NCBI GenBank assembly: GCA_001803205.1
Contig: MHBE01000052.1
Span: 1 to 64,000, forward strand
Direction of reading: 5' to 3'
Source: Lentisphaerae bacterium GWF2_38_69
GTDB lineage: Bacteria; Verrucomicrobiota; Lentisphaeria; Victivallales; GWF2-38-69
Length of the DNA: 64,000 nt
Shown: positions 15,628 to 24,666 of the stretch, piece by piece
Numbering within the stretch: position 1 is the first letter of the stretch
Layout of the letters: each line of letters starts with the position of its first letter
Made by a program: the position numbers and the translations under genes
Notes under the pieces: generated by a model
Seen by the model: the letters and a program-made list of their open reading frames with translations, nothing else
Database searches by the model: none
Told to the model about the DNA's origin: nothing

Positions 15628-16440
15628 TTATTTAAGCTGACCAAGCATAATTGCATCAAAAATTCTGTCCGGCAGGATTCTTTTAACAAAGAGGATAAAG
15701 TTAGCCATAGCTCCAGCTACATATCTGGTCTTTGGTCTATTAGCCATTACAGCTTTTACTATAGCTTCAGCAATAACTGTTGGTTCAGATCCTTTTTTAT
15801 AGTTTTTACTGAGCGAATCAGCGTGTTTCAGCGCCAAATCCCTATATGCAGTACTTCCAGATGCTTTAATAAGGTTTTCTCTAGCAATCATATCCCATTG
15901 AGTCTTTATCATGCCTGGTTCAATAATAACGACATCTATCCCGAACTGATCAAGTTCCATCCTGAGGCAATCGCTCAAACCTTCCAGAGCAAACTTTGTT
16001 GAATGATACCAAACTCCATGAGGCTCCCCAAATTTGCCGCCCATAGAAGAAACATTTATAATGCGCCCTGCCCTTCTTTCTCTCATATGCGGAAGAACTA
16101 TCTGTGTGAGTCTGGCAAGCCCAAATATATTAACCTCAAACTGTTTTTTTGCTTCTGATATAGAGACATCTTCAAGAGCGCCAAATGAACCGTATCCTGC
16201 ATTGTTTATAAGAACATCTATCTGCTTTTCAGAATTTATGATTTCATTGACCACTTTTATCATGGACTCTTCATCAGTAACATCCATCTGAAAAACTCTT
16301 ATCCCATGCTCCTTGAGCTCCTGCATTCTATCTACTCTTCTTGCAACAGCATAAATCGCGAAACCTTTTGAAGCAAGAGCTTTTGCCGTCTCTTTGCCTA
16401 TACCTGAAGAAGCACCTGTAATCAATACAACTTTTTTCAT
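15628..16440 (-). CDS. Short-chain dehydrogenase/reductase
   Basis: This is a classical SDR of 270 aa. It has the cofactor motif TGASSGIG at residues 8-15, NNAG at 79-82, the catalytic serine at 131-132 and YHSTK (Tyr145, Lys149). The region after the active site (EPGMIKTQW) and the hydrophobic C-terminus match oxidoreductases often labelled as acting on ketones or lipids. An Arg-Arg pair after strand two favours NADP. I start at the ATG at 16440, preceded by AAGAGA; an ATG at 16455 would add five residues. The substrate is unknown. It is divergent from serA. Confidence 0.9.
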   Translation of the reverse strand: MKKVVLITGASSGIGKETAKALASKGFAIYAVARRVDRMQELKEHGIRVFQMDVTDEESMIKVVNEIINSEKQIDVLINNAGYGSFGALEDVSISEAKKQFEVNIFGLARLTQIVLPHMRERRAGRIINVSSMGGKFGEPHGVWYHSTKFALEGLSDCLRMELDQFGIDVVIIEPGMIKTQWDMIARENLIKASGSTAYRDLALKHADSLSKNYKKGSEPTVIAEAIVKAVMANRPKTRYVAGAMANFILFVKRILPDRIFDAIMLGQLK

Positions 16441-16533
16441 ATAATCTCTTACCATAATTAATAATTGAGTATATAGTTTATATATTAGTTTCAGAAAATT
16501 TGCTCTAATAAACTTAGCATAAGGGAGGAAATT

Positions 16534-17460
16534 ATGTCAAAGAAAGTATTGCTTGCCACGGAAAAACCATTTGCAAAGAGTGCTGTTGAAGGAATCAAAC
16601 AGATTTTTGACGCGGCTGGATATGAACTTATCAAACTTGAAAAGTATACAGACAAGGCAGATTTCCTTAAAGCTGTAACAGATGTTGATGCTATGATTAT
16701 AAGGTCTGACAAGGCTTCATCCGAAGTTATCGCTGCAGGGAGCAGACTCAAAGTAATCGTCCGCGCAGGCGCAGGATTTGACAATATCGATCTTTCTGCT
16801 GCTTCGGCCAAAGGTATTTGCGCAATGAACACTCCAGGCCAAAACTCCAACGCCGTGGCCGAACTTGCCATTGGAATGATGATTTATCTTGCCAGAAATA
16901 AATTTACAGAAGGCAACGGCTCTGAACTTAAAGGTAAAAAACTTGGAATCCATGCTTACGGCAATGTAGGAAAGCTTGTAGCCGGAATAGCAAGAGGAAT
17001 GGGAATGGGAATTTACGCTTTTGATCCGTTTGTAAAAGCTGAAGCAATGGCCTCTGAAAATGTCAAAGCCTGCTCATCTATTGAAGAGCTCTATTCCACA
17101 TGTGACTATGTGTCTCTCCATATACCGGCAAATGAAAAGACAAAAAAGTCTATCAATTATGACTTACTTTCAAAAATGAAAAAAGGAGCCACTCTCATCA
17201 ATACCGCAAGAAAAGAAGTTATATGCGAGGAAGGACTGAAAAAAATCATGACTGAAAGAGAAGACTTCAAGTATGCTACTGATATTGCGCCTGACTGCCA
17301 TGCTGAAATTGTTGAAAAATTCGGACTGCGCTATCATGGCACAAAGAAGAAAATGGGAGCTGAAACCAGCGAGGCCAATATCAACGCCGGCCTTGCCGCC
17401 GCCAGACAAATTGTTGCTTTCCTTGAAAAAGGGGACAGGACTTTCCAGGTAAACAAGTAA
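16534..17460 (+). CDS. serA: D-3-phosphoglycerate dehydrogenase (compact type)
   Basis: This enzyme oxidises 3-phosphoglycerate in the first step of serine synthesis. The 308-aa chain matches the short SerA seen in Bacteroidetes: it begins VLLATEKPFAKSAVEGI, has RAGAGFDNIDL and MNTPGQNSNAVAEL, the NAD turn AYGNVG and NTARKEVI with the active-site arginine. The C-terminal segment KKKMGAETSEANINAG replaces the usual HxGAxT, so the catalytic histidine is not at its standard place; the Bacteroidetes homologues I recall share this. There is no ACT domain, so no allosteric serine control. AAGGGAGGAAA precedes the ATG, and a clear terminator follows. Confidence 0.88.
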   Translation: MSKKVLLATEKPFAKSAVEGIKQIFDAAGYELIKLEKYTDKADFLKAVTDVDAMIIRSDKASSEVIAAGSRLKVIVRAGAGFDNIDLSAASAKGICAMNTPGQNSNAVAELAIGMMIYLARNKFTEGNGSELKGKKLGIHAYGNVGKLVAGIARGMGMGIYAFDPFVKAEAMASENVKACSSIEELYSTCDYVSLHIPANEKTKKSINYDLLSKMKKGATLINTARKEVICEEGLKKIMTEREDFKYATDIAPDCHAEIVEKFGLRYHGTKKKMGAETSEANINAGLAAARQIVAFLEKGDRTFQVNK

Positions 17461-17479
17461 TATCAGAAATAAAACCCTC

Positions 17480-17504
17480 GGCCGATGGTATTATCGGCCT
17501 TTTT
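17480..17504 (+). terminator. Rho-independent terminator of serA
   Basis: GGCCGAT (17480-17486) and ATCGGCC (17493-17499) form a perfect seven-pair stem with a six-base loop, followed by TTTTT. It lies 20 bases after the serA stop. Confidence 0.85.
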
Positions 17505-17535
17505 GCTTTCATAAGTATTTAAAAGGAATTTGACA

Positions 17536-17826
17536 ATGGTTACAACAATTGTTCACATCAAGGTAAAGCAGGAGTTTGTCAAACAATTCATAGAAGCAAC
17601 TACGAAAAATCATGCAAACTCCGTTAAAGAAAAAGGGAACATGAGATTCGATTTTCTGCAGAATCCTACTGATCCGACAGCATTTATTCTTTATGAGGCT
17701 TATGAAACGGAAGAAGATGCCAAGACTCATAAAACAACTACTCACTATGAAAAATGGAGAACTACCGTGGAACCATTCATGGCGAGCAGAAGAATCGGGC
17801 TAACCTACAAAGTCATCAAGCCATAA
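17536..17826 (+). CDS. Antibiotic biosynthesis monooxygenase (ABM) domain protein
   Basis: This 96-aa ABM-fold protein has the ferredoxin-like pattern VTTIVHIKVKQEFV, the central NMRFDFLQNPTDPTAFILYE, and HKTTTHYEKWRTTVEPF, as in LsrG/YgiN-type small enzymes. Such proteins act as quinol monooxygenases or isomerases without metals. I use the ATG at 17536, with AAAAGGA eight bases upstream. It precedes the iron alcohol dehydrogenase by nine bases, so the two are probably co-transcribed and may handle related carbonyl compounds (inference). Confidence 0.82.
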   Translation: MVTTIVHIKVKQEFVKQFIEATTKNHANSVKEKGNMRFDFLQNPTDPTAFILYEAYETEEDAKTHKTTTHYEKWRTTVEPFMASRRIGLTYKVIKP

Positions 17827-17835
17827 GCTCCGAAA

Positions 17836-18981
17836 ATGAATGCCTTCAAGTTATCAAGTATTCCCAATATAGATTTTGGCTCGGGATCTCTGAAAAATCT
17901 TAATAGTCATCTGGCTAAATATGGAAAGAATGTTCTTCTGATAACAGGTTCGAAGTCGTTTGAGAAAAGCGGAAATGCTTCTAAAATCAGGAATAGTTTA
18001 TTAGAAGATAAGTTTACTCTTCATGAAGAGAAAGTAAACAGCGAACCCACCTCCGTTCTTATTGATGAAATAGTTTCAAAGCACCGCTCAAAAAATATTG
18101 AAGCTCTTTGCGCAATCGGCGGAGGAAGCGTTCTGGACACAGGCAAGGCTGTAGCAGCTATGATTAAAGAAACTGAAGATATAAAGAACTTCCTTGAAGG
18201 AGTCGGCAATAAAAAACCTTCAGGGCGTACGCTTCCTTTAATAGCAGTTCCAACTACTGCAGGAACGGGCAGCGAAGCGACAAAGAATGCTGTTATAACT
18301 CAATCAGGCAAAAATGGTTTTAAAAGTTCACTTCGTCACGATAACTACATTCCCAAAACAGCGATTATCGATCCTGAATTAACTCTGAACTGCCCCGTTT
18401 TCATAACGGCCTGCTGCGGTCTGGACGCACTCTCACAACTTGTTGAGAGCTATCTCTCCACGCAGGCAAATCCCTTTACAGATACTTTGTCTCTTGACTG
18501 CATCGGAAGGATTCTAAATGCGCTCCCGCCTCTCTGTTCGACAAGTCAAAATAATGTCAACTTAAGAGCTGATATTTCCTATTCAGCATTCATATCCGGC
18601 TTTACTCTTGCTAATGCCGGTTTATGTGTCGTACACGGACTTGCGTCAACTCTAGGGTACAGGACAAATGCCCCTCACGGACTCATCTGCGGACTGCTTT
18701 TAAAACAGTGGCTTAAAATGTCTGCAAAGTATCTGGAAAATCCTCTACTGAAAAAGAAGTTTAATTCACTTGCTTCCCTCATCTCAAAGGATAAGAATCC
18801 GGTAACAGGTTTTCTATCTTTTCTTGACGATTTTTACAGCTCTCTAAACCTTCCCTCACTCTCTAAATACGGATTAACAGAAGAAACAATCCCGGGAATA
18901 GCATCTCTGAGCGGAAACAAGAATAACCCTTATCCTGTATCACAAAAAGACAGGGAATATCTTCTAAGGAAAATATTATAG
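17836..18981 (+). CDS. Iron-containing (group III) alcohol dehydrogenase
   Basis: This 381-aa protein has the NAD-binding GGGSVLDTGKA (95-105) and PTTAGTGSEAT (139-149) of the Fe-ADH/glycerol dehydrogenase superfamily. Metal ligands Asp197, His267 and His281 are visible in GLDALSQ, CVVHGLA and NAPHGL. The fourth position holds Gln201 instead of histidine, a change also seen in several subfamilies. The substrate cannot be assigned; short-chain aldehydes or diols are likely. It follows the ABM gene by nine bases and precedes the LOG gene by 54. Confidence 0.88.
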   Translation: MNAFKLSSIPNIDFGSGSLKNLNSHLAKYGKNVLLITGSKSFEKSGNASKIRNSLLEDKFTLHEEKVNSEPTSVLIDEIVSKHRSKNIEALCAIGGGSVLDTGKAVAAMIKETEDIKNFLEGVGNKKPSGRTLPLIAVPTTAGTGSEATKNAVITQSGKNGFKSSLRHDNYIPKTAIIDPELTLNCPVFITACCGLDALSQLVESYLSTQANPFTDTLSLDCIGRILNALPPLCSTSQNNVNLRADISYSAFISGFTLANAGLCVVHGLASTLGYRTNAPHGLICGLLLKQWLKMSAKYLENPLLKKKFNSLASLISKDKNPVTGFLSFLDDFYSSLNLPSLSKYGLTEETIPGIASLSGNKNNPYPVSQKDREYLLRKIL

Positions 18982-19035
18982 ACCTGAGCTATATTATAAA
19001 AATTAATTTTACCGGATGAAATCAGGAGAATTTTT

Positions 19036-19575
19036 ATGTTAAAAAGCATTTGTGTATTTTGCGGTTCAGATTTCGGATCAAGAGATGAATATTCCGAAGC
19101 TGCAGCGGAACTTGGAAAAGCCATAGCAAAAAAGAGTCTCAAGCTCATTTACGGCGGAGCTAAGATCGGACTCATGGGTATCGTAGCTAAAAGCTGTATG
19201 GAAAATGGCGGACATGTAATTGGTATAATGCCTCAGCACCTTGCAAACCTGGAAATTGTCTACGATGATGTTACCGATATGCGCATAGTCGATTCCATGC
19301 ATGAGCGCAAAGCGCTTATGGAAAACTTATCGGATGCATTTATCGCAATGCCTGGCGGAATGGGGACACTAGAAGAGATATTTGAAATATTGACTTGGGC
19401 TAAACTGCAGCTGCATAACAAACCTTGTGGTTTCTTAAATATTCTGGGCTACTACGATAAGCTCTTCGAATTCCTCAGCCATGCGCAGAGTGAAAGATTT
19501 ATAAAAGATGATTTCAATTCACTCTTTAAAATAGATTCAGGGATAGAATCTCTCTTAGCCAAACTCGGCATTTGA
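19036..19575 (+). CDS. LOG family protein (cytokinin riboside 5'-monophosphate phosphoribohydrolase-like)
   Basis: This 179-aa protein belongs to the TIGR00730 family. It begins with SICVFCGSDFGSRDEYSE, has the GGAKIGLMG turn, and the catalytic and nucleotide motif PGGMGTLEE at 106-114 preceded by MHERK. LOG enzymes cleave AMP or cytokinin nucleotides to base and ribose 5-phosphate; in bacteria outside plant associates they probably act in nucleotide salvage. CAGGAG precedes the ATG. It is last in the ABM-ADH-LOG series. Confidence 0.9.
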   Translation: MLKSICVFCGSDFGSRDEYSEAAAELGKAIAKKSLKLIYGGAKIGLMGIVAKSCMENGGHVIGIMPQHLANLEIVYDDVTDMRIVDSMHERKALMENLSDAFIAMPGGMGTLEEIFEILTWAKLQLHNKPCGFLNILGYYDKLFEFLSHAQSERFIKDDFNSLFKIDSGIESLLAKLGI

Positions 19576-19680
19576 AATAACATTTAATTAAATATATTCC
19601 AAAAAATTCTATTTTGGCTTATACTGTCACTGTATCATAAACAACTATAAACATTAAAACTGATAACTTAGGCAAAATAC

Positions 19681-20244
19681 ATGAAAAAATCTTTTATCCG
19701 GATTATCGCTTTTACATTGATTGCTTCTTCGTTAACCATTTATGCTGATGATAATTCATCTCTTACATCTTCTGATTCTAACCCTGACTCGATAATAGAC
19801 CAGTTTGCCAATATGCAAAAACAGATTGTGACCGGTGAGTTCGATGAGCCTTTTTTTAAGAATAATGAGCCTGCCCCAAAACTCACTTTTGACACATCCA
19901 GCCTTAATGACTCGACATATCCTCAAATGAAATACAGAAAGTCTTCAGATAGCTATAATTTTGTATTTGTAATCCCCGGATTTAAAAGAGACAATCTTTC
20001 AATTTCGGTCAAGAACAATACTTTGATAATTTCGGGCAGAACAGATTATGATTCTTCTTCTAAAAGCCAGACCATTGAGTTAAGCGAACAGATTGCGCGC
20101 AAGTTTACGAAAACTGTCCCGTTGCCTGCAGATTCTATACTGTCAAATATTACTTCAAAATATTCGGAAGGTATCCTAACAATAACAGTGCCACGCAATC
20201 CAGAAGTTCAGCTTGACACTATTCATACCATACAAATTAACTAA
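19681..20244 (+). CDS. Exported Hsp20/alpha-crystallin-domain protein
   Basis: Residues 1-22 form a Sec signal peptide (MKKSFIRIIAFTLIASS, cleavage likely after YA). A spacer rich in Asp and Ser follows. Residues 82-175 form an alpha-crystallin domain: SYNFVFVIPGFKRDNLSISV, LIISGRT, FTKTVPLPADS and YSEGILTITVPR. Small heat-shock proteins hold unfolded clients without ATP and are normally cytoplasmic. The signal peptide makes a periplasmic or surface holdase likely. At 187 aa the length fits. It has 105 bases upstream and is probably transcribed on its own. Confidence 0.85.
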   Translation: MKKSFIRIIAFTLIASSLTIYADDNSSLTSSDSNPDSIIDQFANMQKQIVTGEFDEPFFKNNEPAPKLTFDTSSLNDSTYPQMKYRKSSDSYNFVFVIPGFKRDNLSISVKNNTLIISGRTDYDSSSKSQTIELSEQIARKFTKTVPLPADSILSNITSKYSEGILTITVPRNPEVQLDTIHTIQIN

Positions 20245-20255
20245 AACGACCAGAG

Positions 20256-21326
20256 CTAAAGATTCTCTTTTTTAATCAAGTTATTTCTTGAAGGTTTAAT
20301 AGCATTGCCAGCAAGTTCCAGTTCGCCGCCTTCATCTACTTTTATTGCGCCCAAAGTATTACCTGAAAATATTGATGAAACTATAGTGTTATCCGGTGAT
20401 GAATCAGCTTTTGAAGCCAGCCAGAATCCCCATCCTTTATTATCAAGAAACGAGCAAGCGGAAAAGAAATTTCTTCTTATTCCTGTTTTTTCAGGTTCCC
20501 AAGTGCCATTGGAAAAAAAACATCCATGGCTTTTATTCCCGACTATTATGATATTATCGAACTTGAGATCAGCAGAATCTCTAGCAAAAATACCAACATC
20601 TCCGTTATTCTTGATTGATCCGCTACTGAAGGTGATATGCTTTAACCTATTATCCAGGCTTACCCCTGCACTTTTATTATCAAAGCAAAAGAAGCCTCGT
20701 ACCAAAACATCTTCGCTGTCATAAAGAGCTATGCCGTCAAATTCATTATTGTGAAACATGGAACTGTTTATAAACAAATTCTTACAATTCCAGCTAGCTA
20801 CAAGTCCTCCGCTCCTGGTGTCGTGAATGTTTACTTTCTCAATCCATACACGATTAGCATTTCTTATATCTATTCCATTATTTCTGATCCAAGGTCTTTC
20901 AGGATCTGTTTCAGATGACTGCAGCTCTTTGCTGCCGTCAAGTTCCAAATCTGATACTACGATGTCATTAATTTTTTTATCAGGAACTTCAGAGCCTGAA
21001 CCTATAAGAATAATAGGCTGGTTTACATTTGGCTTAAGCTTAAGCCTGGTTCCATTTTCTCCTACTAATTTGATATTTGATCTGTTTATATGCAGTCCTT
21101 TGTCTAGCATATACTGTTTTGCTTTCAAAAAGACAGTACCCCCTTCCTCAGGCAGTGAGTTTATAGCCTTTTGAATATTATCTGAATCGGATAAAATGAC
21201 TATAAGCGGCTGATCCTTTGAATCTTTATTTCCTCTGGATAGAGTGCTGCAGGAAGTCATAACTAGTGAAACTATTAATAACATATATATTTGTAAAAGA
21301 AATCGAATCCGCATCTTTATAGTCAT
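20256..21326 (-). CDS. Right-handed beta-helix lipoprotein
   Basis: This 356-aa protein begins with a signal and lipobox (SLVMTSC, Cys26), so it should be anchored at the cell envelope. The rest contains about ten parallel-beta-helix coils with short repeated motifs such as VWIEKVNIHDTRSGG, LFINSSMFHNNEFDGI and LKFDNIIIVGNKSHG. These are typical of pectate-lyase-like or NosD/CASH-domain proteins. The opening QKAINSLPEEGGTVFL matches the pectate lyase superfamily cap. No catalytic residues can be assigned, so it may bind or modify extracellular polysaccharide. GGAG precedes the ATG at 21326. Confidence 0.82.
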   Translation of the reverse strand: MTIKMRIRFLLQIYMLLIVSLVMTSCSTLSRGNKDSKDQPLIVILSDSDNIQKAINSLPEEGGTVFLKAKQYMLDKGLHINRSNIKLVGENGTRLKLKPNVNQPIILIGSGSEVPDKKINDIVVSDLELDGSKELQSSETDPERPWIRNNGIDIRNANRVWIEKVNIHDTRSGGLVASWNCKNLFINSSMFHNNEFDGIALYDSEDVLVRGFFCFDNKSAGVSLDNRLKHITFSSGSIKNNGDVGIFARDSADLKFDNIIIVGNKSHGCFFSNGTWEPEKTGIRRNFFSACSFLDNKGWGFWLASKADSSPDNTIVSSIFSGNTLGAIKVDEGGELELAGNAIKPSRNNLIKKENL

Positions 21327-21481
21327 ATATTCTCCGTTATTAATTTTTTTAAAAAAAGATCAGTTAATCAATAATACAGTTGTTTATTATTTCCAGTACC
21401 TGAAATAATCAAAAGCGATATTAAACTCTGCATGTATTAATTTGAAAACCTATATACGATTCTTATAAATTCCAGACTGAA

Positions 21482-22690
21482 TCAACTGCCCAGGCCTTTG
21501 TCAACAGGTGATTGTTTTGGAATAATTATCAGGCTTAATGACATTATAATAATAGTCACAATTACAGTAAAATACATAACTCCGGCATCTCCACCCCCTG
21601 CTAGAGAGTTTTCAGGTATTGAATAAAACAGCAATATAGTTATAAGCCCCCTTGGAGCCATGAAAATTTCCGGATAGACAGATGTATGTAGAAATTTAAA
21701 ATACATGTAACGGATAAGATAAATGACAATAACGATAATAGTCCCTATTAAAATAACATTATTATTAAACAGCATCCCCATATCCAGAGAATACCCAAAG
21801 ACAAGAAAAAAGAATGTTCTAATAAAAAAAGTGATTTCAGCATTAAGCTGTTTTAATTCAGAAGTAGCTATAGCCAGCCCGGATTTATCAAATAGGTTTC
21901 CTAGAAAAACCGGCACTTTCAATATTTTCAGGAAATAATGAAAATTGTTGATTATTATTCCAAAAACAAGAATTACCAAAAGAGCTGAGAGATTAACAAT
22001 TTTGCAGAGATTATAAACCAGAAGAAGGATTGAAATTGTCAACATTATCCTGGCATTTCCATCTATCCTGCTGATAATAAAAATTAAAATAAAAGAAAAT
22101 AATAATGAGATAAGCAGCATGGCAATGATATTAATAGCCAAAGTCGGGATAACCTTAAAAGAAAAAACGGTATTGTTAACCAAAAAATAGAAAAGAAAAA
22201 TTCCGATTATATCAGAAAATATTGACTCATATGTCATTGTCTTTTTTGTGCCGTCAGAAAGTTTATGAATGCTTGGAATCAATATAGCGCTGCTTACTAT
22301 TGATAAGGGAATAGCATACAAAAGCGAATTAAAAAAAGTATTGTGGTAAAAAGACATCAGAATACAGCTTATTATAAGAGAAGACACTATTGCTACTAGT
22401 GACCCGATAAAAAAAGCCCTCTTGATAATCGGTAAATCCTTTCTGGTTATTTTAAGTTCAAGCACTCCTTCCAGAACTATTAAAACCAGACCTATCGTAC
22501 CTAGTATTTTCAGCAGATTAAATGGTATCACATAAGTAAATTGCAATGAATATGAAGCGATATGCTTTATCAAGTACCCTGCAATAATCAGCATAAGCAC
22601 GCTGGGAATATGCGTCTTCTTCTGCACTATGCTGAACAGATAAGAAAGTACAATCAAAGCGCTAGCTAAAATTATTATATAAGATGCCAT
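21482..22690 (-). CDS. Cation:proton antiporter (CPA2-like)
   Basis: This 402-aa membrane protein has 12-13 hydrophobic segments typical of the monovalent cation:proton antiporter families. The core contains ESIFSDIIGIFLFYF, the equivalent of the ExxxxD helix that carries ions, and the C-terminal APRGLITILLFY. There is no C-terminal TrkA-N domain. It probably exports sodium or potassium in exchange for protons. It lies 278 bases downstream of the phosphorylase gene on the same strand, next to the compatible-solute locus, which suggests a shared link to osmotic stress (inference). Confidence 0.85.
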   Translation of the reverse strand: MASYIIILASALIVLSYLFSIVQKKTHIPSVLMLIIAGYLIKHIASYSLQFTYVIPFNLLKILGTIGLVLIVLEGVLELKITRKDLPIIKRAFFIGSLVAIVSSLIISCILMSFYHNTFFNSLLYAIPLSIVSSAILIPSIHKLSDGTKKTMTYESIFSDIIGIFLFYFLVNNTVFSFKVIPTLAINIIAMLLISLLFSFILIFIISRIDGNARIMLTISILLLVYNLCKIVNLSALLVILVFGIIINNFHYFLKILKVPVFLGNLFDKSGLAIATSELKQLNAEITFFIRTFFFLVFGYSLDMGMLFNNNVILIGTIIVIVIYLIRYMYFKFLHTSVYPEIFMAPRGLITILLFYSIPENSLAGGGDAGVMYFTVIVTIIIMSLSLIIIPKQSPVDKGLGS

Positions 22691-22968
22691 ATATCAGGTT
22701 TGAGTCTCAATTGAACTTTATAGAACTACTACATTACATATAGTTTTTTGTTTGTAAAATTAACATGAAAGATTCAGGAAATTTAAACAGAATTAACAGT
22801 TTACCTCTAAGAAGCTTCAGCAATAGCATATTATTTCCTGCAAGAAATAAATGCGGATTGAAACGACTTAAATGTTCCGTATTACGATCAGAAGAGCCCT
22901 CTTCCGAGAAATACAGACTGAAAATTCAGCAAAGCTCCAATAGTTTGAATAAAATGATATTTTATACT
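22691..22968. other. Intergenic stretch between phosphorylase and antiporter
   Basis: It should contain the promoter of the antiporter. A 79-codon plus-strand frame (22765-23004) exists but has no ribosome site and runs into the phosphorylase gene, so I do not call it. No terminator hairpin is evident. Confidence 0.3.
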
Positions 22969-24666
22969 TTACTTCTTTATCCACATATACTGATATGGAT
23001 TTAGTTTTATTTCATGACCTATTTCTTGACCGCTAATCAGATCCGTACCCTTAAAATCAGCAATGCTTATAGATACTTCCTTGTCAGAAATATTATTGAG
23101 AGCTGTTATTTCTTCTTCAGGACAAGATCTTACAAGCGAAAATACTGCTGAATGAATATTTAATATTTTTTGTTCTGATTCAGTGCTGAAGGCTTTATGC
23201 TGCTGTCTTATTTCAAGGAGTTTTATTATTCCTGAAAAGATTTTTGAACGGAGGCTTTCAGGATTATTAAGAGCCTCAACAACTTTACTATAGTCAAGTT
23301 TTTCTCTGTTAATACTCCTGTTTCTCCCTGTCTTTTTTACTCCTTCTAAATCATTTACAGACCCGAGAAGGCTGTGAATATAAATTGCAGGAACGCCAAT
23401 AAATGACAGCAGAATAAATTGAGCTGAAAGCATTTTCTTTGCTCTCAAATCAATATTCTCATCAGGATGAGATATGGCATCAAGAAAGTTTACATTCATC
23501 TCATAAGGACTATTAGTTCCATTACTGTTAGCCTTGTAAGAGATAAGACCTTTATGCGTAATTACAGTTTGAATCATTTTATCTATCTCTTCAGGTGAAA
23601 GCAGCCCGGTAGCAGGAACCACACCTATACCGTCATGGGATGACAGGAAGTTAAAAAATGTTGTCTTTGGAGGAATTTTCTCAAGCGAAGCGGCCCATTT
23701 CATCAGAGCTTTTGAATCCCCGCATTGCAATGTATGTACTGTCAAGGGAGGAAGAGGGAATTGATAAACCATGTGAGCCTCATCTCCTTCTCCAAAATAA
23801 CTGAAATTATCCTTCTGAGGAACATTTGTTTCAGTAATTATTGTTACATCCGGAGCCACAAGATCGAGAAGGTCTCTCATAAGTTTTACAACTTCATGGG
23901 TTTCAAGCAGATGCACGCATGAAGTCCCAATTTTCTTCCACAAGTAAGCTATTGCATCAAGCCTTATGCTCTTTGCTCCCATATAGATATAATAAAGAAG
24001 AACATCCAGCATTTCGAAAAGCAAGTCGGGGTTTGAATAGTTTAAATCTATCTGATCTTCGCTGAATGTCGTCCAAAGATATTTCTCTCCTTCCTTACAT
24101 GTCACTTTGGTAAGAAGCGGCAGGTTCCTAGGCCTTGTTACAGTGGAAAGATCCGCATTTTTCTCTACAGAAATAAAGAATTTTTTGGCGGGCATTATCC
24201 CTTCGTCAAAATCAGTGAACCATTTACTTTTTCTGGAAACATGGTTAAGCACCAAATCGTACATCAAACTAAACTGTTCTCCGATATCTTTTATATCTGA
24301 CCAGCTCCCAAGTTCAGGGTTTATCTGCCTGTAGTGTATGACTGAAAAACCATCATCGGAGGAATAAGGGAAAAAAGGAAGTATATGAACATGGCTTATT
24401 TTGTCTATGGCATATTCGTCAAGAAATTTTTTAAGTGTCTTTAAAGGCCTTTTATTTTCTTCTAAAATTGAATCTCCGTAAGTGATTATATAAGAAGTTT
24501 TCTCGTTCCACATTTCCGGATTGGGATGTGAATACACTCCCAGTTCATATCTGCCCACAAGCATTTTGAAGCGCCTTAAACATTTTTCGGCAACTTCTTT
24601 ATCGTATAATTTCTCAAAACGGTTCCTAACCCTGTCAAGATATAAATTATGCTTATCGTATATCAT
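22969..24666 (-). CDS. GH13_18 phosphorylase (glucosylglycerate or sucrose phosphorylase type)
   Basis: This 565-aa alpha-retaining phosphorylase has a GH13 barrel. The catalytic nucleophile is Asp237 (IRLDAIAYLWK), the acid/base Glu279 (ITETNVPQ), and the third acid Asp345 (LSSHDGIG). The opening HVHILPFFPYSSDDGFSV is typical of subfamily 18. This subfamily includes sucrose, sucrose-6-phosphate and glucosylglycerate phosphorylases. Because glucosyl-3-phosphoglycerate synthase lies in the same locus, phosphorolysis of glucosylglycerate to glucose 1-phosphate and glycerate is the best guess. It overlaps the upstream glycosyltransferase gene by 14 bases, so translation is coupled. Confidence 0.85.
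   Translation of the reverse strand: MIYDKHNLYLDRVRNRFEKLYDKEVAEKCLRRFKMLVGRYELGVYSHPNPEMWNEKTSYIITYGDSILEENKRPLKTLKKFLDEYAIDKISHVHILPFFPYSSDDGFSVIHYRQINPELGSWSDIKDIGEQFSLMYDLVLNHVSRKSKWFTDFDEGIMPAKKFFISVEKNADLSTVTRPRNLPLLTKVTCKEGEKYLWTTFSEDQIDLNYSNPDLLFEMLDVLLYYIYMGAKSIRLDAIAYLWKKIGTSCVHLLETHEVVKLMRDLLDLVAPDVTIITETNVPQKDNFSYFGEGDEAHMVYQFPLPPLTVHTLQCGDSKALMKWAASLEKIPPKTTFFNFLSSHDGIGVVPATGLLSPEEIDKMIQTVITHKGLISYKANSNGTNSPYEMNVNFLDAISHPDENIDLRAKKMLSAQFILLSFIGVPAIYIHSLLGSVNDLEGVKKTGRNRSINREKLDYSKVVEALNNPESLRSKIFSGIIKLLEIRQQHKAFSTESEQKILNIHSAVFSLVRSCPEEEITALNNISDKEVSISIADFKGTDLISGQEIGHEIKLNPYQYMWIKK

Noticed and set aside
22765-23004. 79-codon plus-strand frame between antiporter and phosphorylase genes
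   Set aside because: No ribosome site, no family resemblance, and it runs into the 3' end of the phosphorylase gene.
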